A DNA stretch of 64,000 nucleotides. Origin: Pleomorphomonas diazotrophica. Lineage in GTDB: Bacteria; Pseudomonadota; Alphaproteobacteria; Rhizobiales; Pleomorphomonadaceae. Under the pieces are notes generated by a model that saw only the letters and a program-made list of their open reading frames with translations, had not been told where the DNA came from and did no database searches. The stretch's first letter is position 1; every line of letters starts with the position of its first letter. Position numbers and translations under genes: made by a program. This document shows, piece after piece, positions 29,515 to 38,971 of this stretch. The stretch covers positions 186,001 through 250,000 of the forward strand of contig NZ_PJNW01000005.1 in the NCBI RefSeq assembly GCF_002844595.1, in the 5' to 3' direction.

Positions 29515-32478
29515 ATGTCACTGACCTCGCTGAAACTCCGCACAAAGATCGGCCTGATCGTCGCGCTGATGACCCTGCCGATCGTCATCCTCGGCTGGCT
29601 CTATGTCAGCAAGAGCGAAGAGGGCGTGGCCACGGCCCGCCAGGAGGCCGACGGCGTCACCTATGCGATCGCCATCTGGGAATCCATTCGCGGGCTCGCC
29701 GTTTCTGCCCTCGACGACACGGCGACCCCCGCCACCGTGCTGCCTGACATTCCGGATCTCGCCGGCCTCAACCGCGATCACGGCGCCACCTTCGGCTCCA
29801 CCGCCGCTGCCGAGACCTTCGCCGCCGCGCTGGCGAGCTACGACTGGCCGCGCAACCACGTACCGTTCGACGCAAAGCTGACCCAGTCGGTCAACTCCGG
29901 CCTCGCCCTCATGGCCGCCGTCTCCGACGGCGCCGGCATTGCGGTCGATACCGAGGTCGACCACAACTATCTCGGCCAGGCGCTGATGAACCGTATTCCG
30001 CGCGTGCTGTGGTACCGCGTGGCGATCACCGGAAAGATCCGCGAGATGTCGCGGGCGACCAGCGTGTCCGTCGCCGATCTCGGGCTTCTGAAGTCGCAGA
30101 TCGCCCTGTTCCAGGAGGCCTCCGGCGGCGCCCTCGACGTGCTCCAGGTGGCAAAGACCCACAGCACGGACGGCCGAATCGAAGCCCTCAGCGCGCAGAT
30201 CACTGCCTTCGCCGAGGCCGTGCCCACCTTCGTCCGCGAGGCGGAAGCCGTCACCCTCGCCTTTGAGACGGCCGCCACACCGCAGAACGTCGACGTCTCC
30301 CGCTTCATGGACGCCACCAAGGCGCAGGCCAAGGCGAGCCAGGCCCTCTGGCACGGCGGCGCCGAGACGCTCACCGCCATGCTCGCCGATCATGCCGCGA
30401 GCCTGCGCAGCGCGCTGTTCGCCACATTCGGCGTGGTCCTGTTGGCCGTGATCGTGGCGCTCGCGGTCAGCATCTTCTTCTCCCTGCAGATCACACGCGG
30501 CATCGGCCGGATGATCGGCTACATGCAGCGGATCACTGCCGGCGACTATGAGTTCGAGGTCGACGGCACCGATCGCAAGGATGAAATCGGCACCATCGCC
30601 GGCGCCGTGTCGGTATTCCGCGGCAATGGCCGGCAGGTTGCCGAGCTCACCGCCAACTACAAGGGTCAGGCCGACGCCATCCGCCTGTCGCAGTCGGTGC
30701 TGGAGCTGGCGCTCGATGGCTCGGTCATCGATGCCAACGACATCTTCTGCCGTATCTTCGGCTATACGATCGACGAGATCCGCGGCAAGCCGGTATCGAT
30801 GTTTGCCGACGCCGCCGTCCGCGAGAGCGCCGAATACAAGCTGATGTGGGAGGGGCTGCAGCGCGGCGAGCATGTCACCGGCCAGTACAAGCGCATCGCC
30901 AAGGGTGGGCGGGAAGTCTGGCTCGAGGTGTCGTTCAACCCGATCATCGGTCTCGACGGCAAGCCGTTCAAGATCGTCCAGATCGCCACCGACGTCACCG
31001 CCCAGCGCCTTCAGTCGGCCGACTTCGAGGGACAGATCGCCGCCATTTCCAAGGCGCAGGGCATCATCGAGTTCTCGCTCGACGGCAAGATCCTGAGCGC
31101 CAACGAGAACTTCCTCAACATGCTCGGCTACACGTTGGCCGAGGTCCGCGGCCAGCACCATTCCATCCTGGTCGACCCAGCTTATCGCGCGTCGGTCGAC
31201 TACCGCATGTTCTGGGAAAAGCTCGGTCGCGGCGAGTATGATACCAACCAGTACAAGCGCATCGGCAAGGGCGGCCGGGAGATCTGGATCCAGGCCTCCT
31301 ACAACCCGATCCTCGACATGAACGGCAAGCCGTTCAAGGTGGTCGAATATGCCACCGACGTTACCGAACAGGTGCGGTCTGCGGAGGCGCTGCAGGCAGC
31401 GGTGCGCGAGTCCAAGGAAGTGATCGAGGCGGCGCGCGGCAACGACCTCACCCGCCGGGTACCGCTCGACGGCAAGACCGGGGAAATCGCCAGCCTCTGC
31501 GAGGGCATCAATACACTGCTCGACACCATGTCGACCGTGGTGGCCGACATGATGGAGGCGGCGACCACCATCTCCAATGCCGTCGCCGAGATTTCCTCAG
31601 GCACCACCGACCTCTCCCAGCGGACCGAGCAGCAGGCCTCGAACCTCGAGGAAACCGCCGCGTCGATGGAAGAGATGGCGGCCACCGTCAAGCAGAACTC
31701 CGACAACGCCCAGCAGGCCAACCATCTGGCGGCCTCCGCTCGCGGCACGGCGACCGATGGCGGCGAGGTCGTCGGCAAGGCGGTCGAGGCCATGAGCCGC
31801 ATCGAGACCTCGTCGCAGAAGATCTCCGACATCATCTCGGTGATCGACGAAATCGCCTTCCAGACCAACCTTCTGGCCCTCAACGCCGCCGTCGAGGCAG
31901 CGCGGGCGGGCGACGCCGGTAAGGGCTTCGCCGTTGTCGCCTCGGAGGTGCGCTCGCTCGCCCAGCGCTCGTCCGGCGCCGCCAAGGACATCAAGGCGCT
32001 GATCGTCGAGAGCGGCGCCCAGGTGAAGGATGGCGTCAAGCTGGTCAACGACGCCGGCACCGCGCTGACCGAGATCGTCGGTTCGATCAAGAAGGTGGCG
32101 GATATCGTCTCCGACATCGCCGCCGCCAGCCGCGAACAGTCGGCGGGCGTCGAGGAGATCAACAAGGCCGTCACCCAGATGGACGAGATGACGCAGCAGA
32201 ACTCGGCGCTGGTCGAGGAAAATGCCTCGGCGACGCGCATGCTGCAGGAACAGGCCGAGGCCATGCATGGCCGCATGTCGGCCTTCCGGCTCGCCGAAGC
32301 CGTCCGGTCGGCTCGGGTCGCCCTCGAGGAGCGGCGCGAAGCGAGATCCGCTGGCAAGACCCCGCCTCGTCCCGCCCAGCCCAAGAAGGTGGCGGCGGCC
32401 GGTGGGCGCACCGCCCAGCGCCTGCAGTCCGAACTGCATGCGGCCTTCGAGAACGATGCCGACTGGAAGGAATTCTGA
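29515..32478 (+). CDS. Methyl-accepting chemotaxis protein with two PAS domains and C-terminal tether
   Basis: 987 aa. TM1 ~12-31, periplasmic or extracytoplasmic region ~32-298, TM2 ~300-325, HAMP ~326-378. Two similar PAS domains follow (~385-500 and ~506-622), both with the Y/F..M(F)WE.LGRGE...QYKRI.KGGREVW-type core, then a second HAMP-like helix pair (~625-685) and the signalling hairpin. The hairpin tip is [20 protein letters not shown] (~777-796). The protein ends in DWKEF, matching the W-x-x-F pentapeptide that tethers CheR/CheB. The ligand is unknown; no haem or FAD signature was recognised in the PAS domains. Confidence 0.95.
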   Translation: MSLTSLKLRTKIGLIVALMTLPIVILGWLYVSKSEEGVATARQEADGVTYAIAIWESIRGLAVSALDDTATPATVLPDIPDLAGLNRDHGATFGSTAAAETFAAALASYDWPRNHVPFDAKLTQSVNSGLALMAAVSDGAGIAVDTEVDHNYLGQALMNRIPRVLWYRVAITGKIREMSRATSVSVADLGLLKSQIALFQEASGGALDVLQVAKTHSTDGRIEALSAQITAFAEAVPTFVREAEAVTLAFETAATPQNVDVSRFMDATKAQAKASQALWHGGAETLTAMLADHAASLRSALFATFGVVLLAVIVALAVSIFFSLQITRGIGRMIGYMQRITAGDYEFEVDGTDRKDEIGTIAGAVSVFRGNGRQVAELTANYKGQADAIRLSQSVLELALDGSVIDANDIFCRIFGYTIDEIRGKPVSMFADAAVRESAEYKLMWEGLQRGEHVTGQYKRIAKGGREVWLEVSFNPIIGLDGKPFKIVQIATDVTAQRLQSADFEGQIAAISKAQGIIEFSLDGKILSANENFLNMLGYTLAEVRGQHHSILVDPAYRASVDYRMFWEKLGRGEYDTNQYKRIGKGGREIWIQASYNPILDMNGKPFKVVEYATDVTEQVRSAEALQAAVRESKEVIEAARGNDLTRRVPLDGKTGEIASLCEGINTLLDTMSTVVADMMEAATTISNAVAEISSGTTDLSQRTEQQASNLEETAASMEEMAATVKQNSDNAQQANHLAASARGTATDGGEVVGKAVEAMSRIETSSQKISDIISVIDEIAFQTNLLALNAAVEAARAGDAGKGFAVVASEVRSLAQRSSGAAKDIKALIVESGAQVKDGVKLVNDAGTALTEIVGSIKKVADIVSDIAAASREQSAGVEEINKAVTQMDEMTQQNSALVEENASATRMLQEQAEAMHGRMSAFRLAEAVRSARVALEERREARSAGKTPPRPAQPKKVAAAGGRTAQRLQSELHAAFENDADWKEF

Positions 32479-32494
32479 GCGCGTCAAAAGATCG

Positions 32495-32518
32495 GGCCGC
32501 GGCGGCAACGCCGCGGCC
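32495..32518 (+). other. Strong GCAA-tetraloop hairpin between mcp and cheR
   Basis: GGCCGCGGCG-GCAA-CGCCGCGGCC: ten perfect GC-rich base pairs closed by a GNRA tetraloop, 17 bp after the mcp stop and 19 bp before the cheR start. No U run follows, so RNA processing or 3'-end protection of the upstream message is more likely than termination. Confidence 0.6.
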
Positions 32519-32537
32519 TAGTTCCCCCGGAGTAGAC

Positions 32538-33392
32538 ATGGCCGCCCTCAGCACGACCGCCCCGGAACATCGCGAATTTCCCTTCACGCTGAAGGAGTAC
32601 CGCCGGCTCTCGGCGTTCATTCACGGCCGCACCGGCATCACCCTGCCCGATCACAAGATCAACATGGTCTATTCGCGGCTGACGCGGCGGCTCAGGGAGC
32701 TCGGCTTCTCGGCCTTCTCCGAATATTGCGACTATTATTCAAGCCCGGAGGGCGAAGACGAGATCGAGTATCTCATCAACGCGCTCACGACCAACCTGAC
32801 CCGCTTCTTCCGTGAGAAGCACCATTTCGACCACTTAGCCGACAACCTGTTCTCCGAACTGTCGACCGACGGCATCAACGGCCGGACGCGCCTGCGCATC
32901 TGGTCCGCGGGGTGCTCGACGGGCGAAGAGCCCTATTCGATCGCCATGACCTACCAGGAGACGGCGTCGTCGCGGGTACGCTGCGACACCCGGATTCTGG
33001 CGACCGACATCGACAGTTCGGTGGTGGCGCGCGGCGCATCCGGCCGCTACGGCGGGCAGTCGGTGGCCGAACTCGGCAAGGGCCGGCGCTATCGCCACTT
33101 CACGGCCGTCAGTGGCGGCGAATGGCAGGTTCGCCCGGAGCTCCGGCAGCTCATCGCGTTCAAGCAGCTCAACCTTCTCGATACTTGGCCGATGAAGGGA
33201 CCGTTCGATGCCATCTTCTGCCGTAACGTTATGATCTACTTCGACAATCCGACCAAGGCCCGGCTGGTGCAACGTTTCGCCGACCTTCTGGCGCCCGGCG
33301 GTTGGCTCTACATCGGTCATTCCGAGACCATTCTCGACCAGAAGACGGCTTTCCGCCTGCGCGGCCCGACCATCTACCAGAAGGGAACCTGA
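32538..33392 (+). CDS. cheR: Chemotaxis protein methyltransferase CheR
   Basis: 284 aa. An N-terminal helical domain (~15-80) carries SAFIHGRTGITLPDHKINMV. The catalytic domain has NALTTNLTRFFREKHHF, the SAM motif IWSAGCSTGEEPYSIAM, LATDID and FDAIFCRNVMIYFD. It methylates glutamates on MCPs using SAM. The tethering pentapeptide at the end of the adjacent MCP suggests the two proteins interact. A strong hairpin precedes the gene. Confidence 0.97.
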   Translation: MAALSTTAPEHREFPFTLKEYRRLSAFIHGRTGITLPDHKINMVYSRLTRRLRELGFSAFSEYCDYYSSPEGEDEIEYLINALTTNLTRFFREKHHFDHLADNLFSELSTDGINGRTRLRIWSAGCSTGEEPYSIAMTYQETASSRVRCDTRILATDIDSSVVARGASGRYGGQSVAELGKGRRYRHFTAVSGGEWQVRPELRQLIAFKQLNLLDTWPMKGPFDAIFCRNVMIYFDNPTKARLVQRFADLLAPGGWLYIGHSETILDQKTAFRLRGPTIYQKGT

Positions 33393-33395
33393 GCG

Positions 33396-34037
33396 ATGTC
33401 CTTTGCCGGCCAGCCGAAACCGACCGAGCATCGCGATTGCCACGTCGCCCAATCCCGCCAGACCTCGCACGCCTATGACTGGCGACGGGGCCTGCAAGCC
33501 GTGCGGGTGCTGCCGGGCGAGGCCTATGTGACGGCGCGGACCGACGAAATGATCGTCACCGTCCTCGGTTCCTGCGTCGCCGCCTGCATCCGCAACCCGG
33601 CAACCGGCTTCGGCGGACTCAATCATTTCATGCTGCCCGAGAGCGACTCCGGCATCTGGAACGGCGCCAGCGCCGCCCTGCGCTATGGCAACTACGCCAT
33701 GGAAGTGCTGATCAACGAGGTGCTGAAGTCCGGCTGCGAGCGCAGGGACCTTGAGATCAAGCTGTTCGGCGGTGCCGACCTCACCGACGGGCCGACGTTG
33801 ATCGGCTCGTCCAACGTGTCCTTCGTGCTCGACTATCTGGAAGCCGAGGGCCTCGTCATCGCCTCGGCCGATCTCGGCGGCTGCTATGGTCGGCGCATTC
33901 ACTACAATCCATCGACCGGGGTCGTGCACCGGCTTCTGCTTGGCACCGCGACACACCCAGACTTCGTCGAGGAGGAACATTCATTCAAGGATCGGCTCGC
34001 CCGGACGAAAGTCGAGGGCGAGGTCGATCTCTTCTGA
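33396..34037 (+). CDS. cheD: Chemoreceptor glutamine deamidase CheD
   Basis: 213 aa. The catalytic region shows VTVLGSCVAACIRNPATGFG with the nucleophile Cys of GSC and the conserved His in LNHFMLPE, plus YGNYAMEVLINEVLKSG and IKLFGGADL. CheD deamidates receptor glutamines and in some bacteria assists CheC/CheX phosphatases; neither is seen here. It starts 3 bp after cheR. The N-terminal ~40 residues are an extension of unknown role. Two TTG/ATG-like alternatives exist inside that extension, so the start is moderately certain. Confidence 0.95.
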   Translation: MSFAGQPKPTEHRDCHVAQSRQTSHAYDWRRGLQAVRVLPGEAYVTARTDEMIVTVLGSCVAACIRNPATGFGGLNHFMLPESDSGIWNGASAALRYGNYAMEVLINEVLKSGCERRDLEIKLFGGADLTDGPTLIGSSNVSFVLDYLEAEGLVIASADLGGCYGRRIHYNPSTGVVHRLLLGTATHPDFVEEEHSFKDRLARTKVEGEVDLF

Positions 34038-34046
34038 GGAACCATT

Positions 34047-35120
34047 ATGTCCGGTACGCCCATCCGCGTTCTCATCGTCGACGACAGTGCGCTGATGCGC
34101 GACATGCTGGCCAGTGTGCTTGCCCACGATCCGGAGATCCAGGTGGTCGGCACCGCCAGCGACCCCTTCGCCGCACGTGAGGCGATCAAGCGTCTCAATC
34201 CGGATGTGCTGACGCTCGACGTCGAGATGCCCGGCATGAACGGCATCTCCTTCCTGGAAAAGCTGATGGCCCTCAGGCCGATGCCGGTGGTGATGGTGTC
34301 GACGCTGACCCAGGCCGGCGCCCTCAGCACCCTCCGGGCGCTTGAGATCGGCGCCGTCGACGTCGTCGCCAAGCCCGGCAAAGCCAGCGATCTCGACAGG
34401 ATCGCCGCCGAGCTGATCGACAAGATCAAGATCGCTGCCGCCGCCAACGTCGGCGCCCGCCGCGCCACGCCCGAGAAGCCGCCGGCTCGGTTCTCCGCCC
34501 CGCCGCCACCCATCGGCTGCTCCCGCACCGGCATGGTGATCGGCATCGGCGCCTCGACCGGCGGCGTCGAAGCCATCCGCGCCGTGCTGACCGGCCTTCC
34601 CTCGGAGATGCCGCCGATCCTGATCGTCCAGCACATGCCCGGCCAGTTCACCGGCTCCTTCGCCAGCCGGCTGGACGGTCTCTGCGCCCTGCACGTGAAG
34701 GAGGCCGAGGATGGCGAGCTTCTGCGCCCCGGCACTGCCTACGTGGGGCCGGGCGGCCGTCAGTTCGAGCTCGGGCACGCCGGACCCAACCTCACCTGCC
34801 GCCTGGGCAGCGAGGACCGCGTCTCCGGTCACGCGCCGTCGGTCGACGTTCTGTTCCGCTCGATGGCGCGCGTCTGCCCGATCAACAGCCTCGGCGTCAT
34901 CCTGACCGGCATGGGGCGTGACGGCGCCTCCGGCCTTCTCGATATCCGCCTCGGCGGTGGCCGGACGATCGGCCAGAACGAGGCAACGTCAGTGGTTTAC
35001 GGCATGCCCCGCGCCGCCTTTGAGATCGGGGCCGTGGAGCGACAACTGCCGCTTCACGGCATCGCCCCCTACCTTGCCGCTGCCTTCTCGCCGGAAGCGG
35101 CCGAAAAGGCGCATGCTTGA
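34047..35120 (+). CDS. cheB: Chemotaxis response regulator protein-glutamate methylesterase CheB
   Basis: 357 aa. Receiver domain (1-120) with D12/D13 and phospho-acceptor D58 (LTLDVEMPGMNG), a Pro/Ala-rich linker (~145-160), and the methylesterase domain with the triad Ser in GIGASTGGVEA, His in VQHMPGQF and Asp in LTGMGRDGASG. It removes MCP methyl groups when phosphorylated by CheA. It starts 9 bp after cheD and is the last gene of the operon; the carbonic anhydrase gene converges on it. Confidence 0.97.
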   Translation: MSGTPIRVLIVDDSALMRDMLASVLAHDPEIQVVGTASDPFAAREAIKRLNPDVLTLDVEMPGMNGISFLEKLMALRPMPVVMVSTLTQAGALSTLRALEIGAVDVVAKPGKASDLDRIAAELIDKIKIAAAANVGARRATPEKPPARFSAPPPPIGCSRTGMVIGIGASTGGVEAIRAVLTGLPSEMPPILIVQHMPGQFTGSFASRLDGLCALHVKEAEDGELLRPGTAYVGPGGRQFELGHAGPNLTCRLGSEDRVSGHAPSVDVLFRSMARVCPINSLGVILTGMGRDGASGLLDIRLGGGRTIGQNEATSVVYGMPRAAFEIGAVERQLPLHGIAPYLAAAFSPEAAEKAHA

Positions 35121-35134
35121 GGTGACCACAGCGA

Positions 35135-35668
35135 TCAGTCGGCGATCTTGCGGCACCCCGTCTTGAAGCGCTTGAAGTTGGCGGCGTAGTTTTCCGCCGA
35201 CCGCCGCAGCTTTTCGATCGCCGCCTCGTCGAGTGATCGCACGGCTCGCGCCGGCGCGCCGACGATCAGCGATCCCTCCGGAAACTCCTTGCCCTCGGTG
35301 ACCAGCGCGTTGGCGCCAACCAGGCTGTTGGCGCCGATTTTCGCTCCGTTCAGGATAGTGGCGCCCATGCCGACCAGCACGTTGTCGCCGAGCGTGCAGG
35401 AGTGGACGATCGCCTGGTGGCCGATGGTGCAGCCTTCGCCGATGGTCAGCGGGAAACCCGGATCGGTGTGCAGCGTCGCCCCCTCCTGAATGTTGGTGCG
35501 GGCTCCGACGACGATCGGCTCGTTGTCGCCCCGGATCACCGCGCCGAACCAGACGCCGACGTCGGACCCGAGCTTCACCTTGCCGATCACATGGGCGTCG
35601 GGGGCAACCCAGTAGTCGCCGTCTTCAGGCAGTTCGGGGGCGATTCCATCGAGTTCGTAGATCGGCAT
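35135..35668 (-). CDS. Gamma-carbonic anhydrase family protein (left-handed beta-helix)
   Basis: About 177 aa from the ATG at 35668 (MPIYELDGIAP), which matches the family's usual N-terminus; ATGs at 35686 and 35737 would add poorly conserved residues. Hexapeptide repeats run through the centre, with metal-ligand histidines in GATLHTDPG, CTIGHQAIVHSCTLGD and the Gln/Asn motif of the gamma class (VIRGDNEPIVVG). The protein is probably a trimer binding Zn or Fe, in the YrdA/PaaY group, where carbonic anhydrase activity is not always shown. It is convergent with cheB. Confidence 0.9.
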   Translation of the reverse strand: MPIYELDGIAPELPEDGDYWVAPDAHVIGKVKLGSDVGVWFGAVIRGDNEPIVVGARTNIQEGATLHTDPGFPLTIGEGCTIGHQAIVHSCTLGDNVLVGMGATILNGAKIGANSLVGANALVTEGKEFPEGSLIVGAPARAVRSLDEAAIEKLRRSAENYAANFKRFKTGCRKIAD

Positions 35669-35914
35669 GGCGGCGTTCCGGGGCATGATGAAGGAGCGAA
35701 CGGATCTTCCTTGTAAGCCGAGGCCGGTGGCGATCAAGGCGCTTTAGGCTTTGAATCCGCGGCTAATCGTTCCAGAGACGGGAAGCCGGCCCAGCCAGCC
35801 GAAGCACGATTTTGTTGGAAAACCGCCTTTCGCCGCTCCTCAAAATGCACTAGATGCCGTTATCTTTGCCGGGACGGTCTGGATTGCCGTCCCCCACGAG
35901 GGAAGCGAGCAACG

Positions 35915-37330
35915 GTGACGGATAAGAAGTCTGTCTTCATCAAGACCTACGGCTGCCAGATGAACGTCTACGACAGCGACCGCATGTCGGACACGCTGAT
36001 GCCGCTCGGATACACTGCCGCCGACAGCGCCGAGAGCGCCGACCTCGTCATCCTCAACACCTGCCATATCCGCGAGAAGGCGGCCGAGAAGGTCTATTCC
36101 GAACTGGGGCGCCTGCGCGTTCTCAAGGCAGAGCGAGCCGCCGAGGGACGGGAGACGCTGGTCGCCGTCGCTGGCTGCGTCGCCCAGGCGGAGGGCGAAG
36201 AGATCATCGCTCGGGCGCCGGTCGTCGACATAGTGTTCGGTCCGCAGACCTATCACCGTCTGCCGGAGCTGATCGAGCGCGTGCGGGCGGGTGAGCGCCC
36301 GACCGCCACCGAAGGCAAGGCGCCGGCCCGCCAGAAGGTGGTGGAAACCGAGTTTCCCTCGGAAGACAAGTTCGACCATCTTGCCGCGCCCTCCGAGACG
36401 GCGGTGCGCTCGCGCGGGGTGACGGCCTTCCTCACCGTGCAGGAAGGCTGCGACAAGTTCTGCACCTTCTGTGTCGTGCCCTACACCCGAGGCTCGGAGG
36501 CCTCACGGCCGGTCGAAAAGATCGTCGAGGAGGCGAAGACCCTGGTGGCAGCCGGCGTGCGCGAGATCACGCTTCTGGGCCAGAATGTGAATGCCTACCA
36601 CGGCGTCGACCGCGACGGGCGGACGGTCGGCCTTGCCGGCCTGCTGGCGCGCCTCTCCGAGCTGCCGCGGCTCGCCCGCATCCGCTATACCACCAGCCAC
36701 CCGCGCGACCTCGATGATGCGCTGATCGCCGCGCACGGCGGCAATCCCAAGCTGATGCCTTACCTGCATCTCCCGGTGCAGTCGGGTTCGGACCGCATCC
36801 TCGCCGCCATGAACCGCCGTCACACCGCCGCCGAATACATCGCCCTCATCGAGCGCATCCGCTCGGCGCGACCGGACATGGCGATCTCCGGCGATTTCAT
36901 CGTCGGCTTCCCGGGCGAGACCGAGGAAGACTTCGCCGCGACCATGGACATCGTCCGCACCGTCGACTATGCCGCCTGCTTCTCATTCAAGTATTCGCCG
37001 CGCCCCGGCACGCCGGCGGCAACGCTCGCCGACCAGGTGCCGGAAGCGGTGAAGAGCGCGCGGCTTCATCGCTTGCAGGCGTTGCTGGAAGAGCAGCAGA
37101 AGGCGTTTGCGGAGCGCCTCGTCGGCCGTACGCTGCCGGTGCTGTTTGAAAAGTCCGGCCGTACGCCTGGTCAGGTGGTCGGACGGTCGCCCTATCTTCA
37201 GCCGGTGGCCGTCATGGCACCGTCGTCGCTGATCGGTGAAATCGCCGAAGTGACCATCGAGGCGACTAGCGGACACAGCCTGATCGGCCGGCTCGAGGGC
37301 GAGCCCGTGCCGGCCCGACGGTCTGCATGA
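35915..37330 (+). CDS. miaB: tRNA-2-methylthio-N6-dimethylallyladenosine synthase MiaB
   Basis: 471 aa from a GTG start. The N-terminal Fe-S domain has three Cys in [25 protein letters not shown] and [10 protein letters not shown]. The radical-SAM site is [16 protein letters not shown] (CxxxCxxC). A C-terminal TRAM domain (~380-445) binds tRNA. It adds the 2-methylthio group to i6A37. The 177 bp upstream carry no gene. It begins the block miaB-phoH-ybeY-corC-lnt that recurs in rhizobia. Confidence 0.98.
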   Translation: MTDKKSVFIKTYGCQMNVYDSDRMSDTLMPLGYTAADSAESADLVILNTCHIREKAAEKVYSELGRLRVLKAERAAEGRETLVAVAGCVAQAEGEEIIARAPVVDIVFGPQTYHRLPELIERVRAGERPTATEGKAPARQKVVETEFPSEDKFDHLAAPSETAVRSRGVTAFLTVQEGCDKFCTFCVVPYTRGSEASRPVEKIVEEAKTLVAAGVREITLLGQNVNAYHGVDRDGRTVGLAGLLARLSELPRLARIRYTTSHPRDLDDALIAAHGGNPKLMPYLHLPVQSGSDRILAAMNRRHTAAEYIALIERIRSARPDMAISGDFIVGFPGETEEDFAATMDIVRTVDYAACFSFKYSPRPGTPAATLADQVPEAVKSARLHRLQALLEEQQKAFAERLVGRTLPVLFEKSGRTPGQVVGRSPYLQPVAVMAPSSLIGEIAEVTIEATSGHSLIGRLEGEPVPARRSA

Positions 37331-37391
37331 GGCCGTCAGGACACGCACCGACCATGCCGTCGCGATTGTCGCGACCTAACCGGGGAACGCC

Positions 37392-38408
37392 ATGACCTAT
37401 GCGTCCGACCTCACTCATCTGGAGCTGATCTTCGAGGATAACCGGTTGATCGGCCCACTCTACGGTCAGTTCGACCAGCATCTGGCACTGATCGAGCAAA
37501 AGCTGAGTGTCGACGCCACGGCGCGTGGCAACCAGGTGACGATTCGGGGCTCGCACGAGGCGGCCGGCCGCGCCCGCGACGTGCTGGAAGCGCTTTACGG
37601 CCGCCTGCAAGCCGGGCAGACCATCACCTCGGCCGACGTCGAGGGGGCGATCCGCATGGCGCTGGCGGTCGGCGATCAACTGCCGCTGCCGACTATCGAC
37701 GCCGGCTCGCGGTTGCAGCTCGCCGCCATCTCCACCCGCCGCAAGACGGTAGTCGCCCGCAACCCGGCGCAGGACGCCTATATCCGCGCCATGGATCGTT
37801 CGACCCTGGTGTTCGGCCTCGGCCCGGCCGGCACCGGCAAGACCTATCTCGCCGTGGCGCATGCCGCCGCCCTGCTTGAACGCGGCGAGGTGGCGCGCCT
37901 CGTGCTGTCGCGTCCGGCGGTGGAGGCCGGCGAAAGGCTCGGCTTCCTGCCCGGCGACATGCGCGAGAAGATCGATCCCTATCTGAGGCCCCTCTACGAC
38001 GCGCTCTACGACATGATGCCGCCCGAGCGGGTGGAGCGGGCGCTGACCTCCGGCGCCATCGAGATCGCGCCGCTTGCCTTCATGCGCGGCCGTACGCTGG
38101 CCAATGCCGCCGTCATCCTCGACGAGGCGCAGAACACCACGTCGATGCAGATGAAGATGTTCCTCACCCGCCTTGGCGACGGCTCGAAGATGATCGTCAC
38201 AGGCGATCCCAGCCAGATCGACCTGCCGGCCGGACAGGTGTCCGGTCTGGTCGAGGCGAGCCGCATCCTCACTGAAACTCCCGGCGTCGTGCAGGTACGC
38301 TTCAGCCACGAGGACGTGGTTCGTCACGAGTTGGTGGCCCGCATCGTCAAGGCCTATGACGACGACAGCCGGGAGCGGCTCGCCGCCGCCCGCGGGGGAA
38401 AGGCATGA
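37392..38408 (+). CDS. PhoH-like ATPase (YbeZ)
   Basis: 338 aa. N-terminal KH-like region, then Walker A FGLGPAGTGKTYLAVAHAA (~145) and Walker B AAVILDEAQNTTSMQMKMFL (~240). The VLSRPAVEAGERLGFLPGD motif is typical of PhoH/YbeZ, which works with YbeY in rRNA quality control. The stop overlaps ybeY by 4 bp, supporting this link. Confidence 0.95.
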   Translation: MTYASDLTHLELIFEDNRLIGPLYGQFDQHLALIEQKLSVDATARGNQVTIRGSHEAAGRARDVLEALYGRLQAGQTITSADVEGAIRMALAVGDQLPLPTIDAGSRLQLAAISTRRKTVVARNPAQDAYIRAMDRSTLVFGLGPAGTGKTYLAVAHAAALLERGEVARLVLSRPAVEAGERLGFLPGDMREKIDPYLRPLYDALYDMMPPERVERALTSGAIEIAPLAFMRGRTLANAAVILDEAQNTTSMQMKMFLTRLGDGSKMIVTGDPSQIDLPAGQVSGLVEASRILTETPGVVQVRFSHEDVVRHELVARIVKAYDDDSRERLAAARGGKA

Positions 38409-38905
38409 GCGTGATCGCCGTCGACATTCTCGCCGACAGCCCGCTGTGGGGTGAGGCGGAGGAGTGGCGCGCCGACGTCGAGGCTGCCGTCGCCATGGCG
38501 GCGGCCGCCGCCGATGCCGAGATCGCCGAGGACGCCGAACTGTCGCTTCTGCTGACCGATGACGCGGCGATCCGTCTGCTCAACCGCGACCATCGCGGCC
38601 TCGACAAGCCGACCAACGTTCTGTCCTTTCCGCAAGACGATCCGGAGGCCGACGCCTACGGACCGCTCCTCGGCGACATCGCCGTGGCGCACGAGACGGT
38701 GGCGCGGGAAGCGATCGAGGAAGGCATTTCCTTTCGCGACCACTTCCTGCACATGATCGTGCATGGATTCCTGCATCTCGTCGGGTATGATCACATGAAC
38801 GACGACGAAGCCGAGGAGATGGAGGGGTTGGAAACGGCCATCCTCGCCCGGCTTGGTATTGCCAACCCCTATGCCGACGCGCCGATGGGCGGCGCCGGCC
38901 GCTGA
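38405..38905 (+). CDS. ybeY: Endoribonuclease YbeY
   Basis: 166 aa. The metal site H-x3-H-x5-H is present as HGFLHLVGYDH (~120-130) within HMIVHGFLHLVGYDHMNDDE, preceded by RGLDKPTNVLSFPQ. YbeY matures the 3' end of 16S rRNA and helps ribosome quality control. Overlap with phoH (ATGA) implies coupled translation. The next gene, corC, starts 66 bp later. Confidence 0.98.
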   Translation: MSVIAVDILADSPLWGEAEEWRADVEAAVAMAAAAADAEIAEDAELSLLLTDDAAIRLLNRDHRGLDKPTNVLSFPQDDPEADAYGPLLGDIAVAHETVAREAIEEGISFRDHFLHMIVHGFLHLVGYDHMNDDEAEEMEGLETAILARLGIANPYADAPMGGAGR

Positions 38906-38971
38906 GGAGCGGCACAATCGAGGCGTCCGCCAGCGGCCGGGAGGGTCAATGGGCGGCGCGGAAGAAGGACG

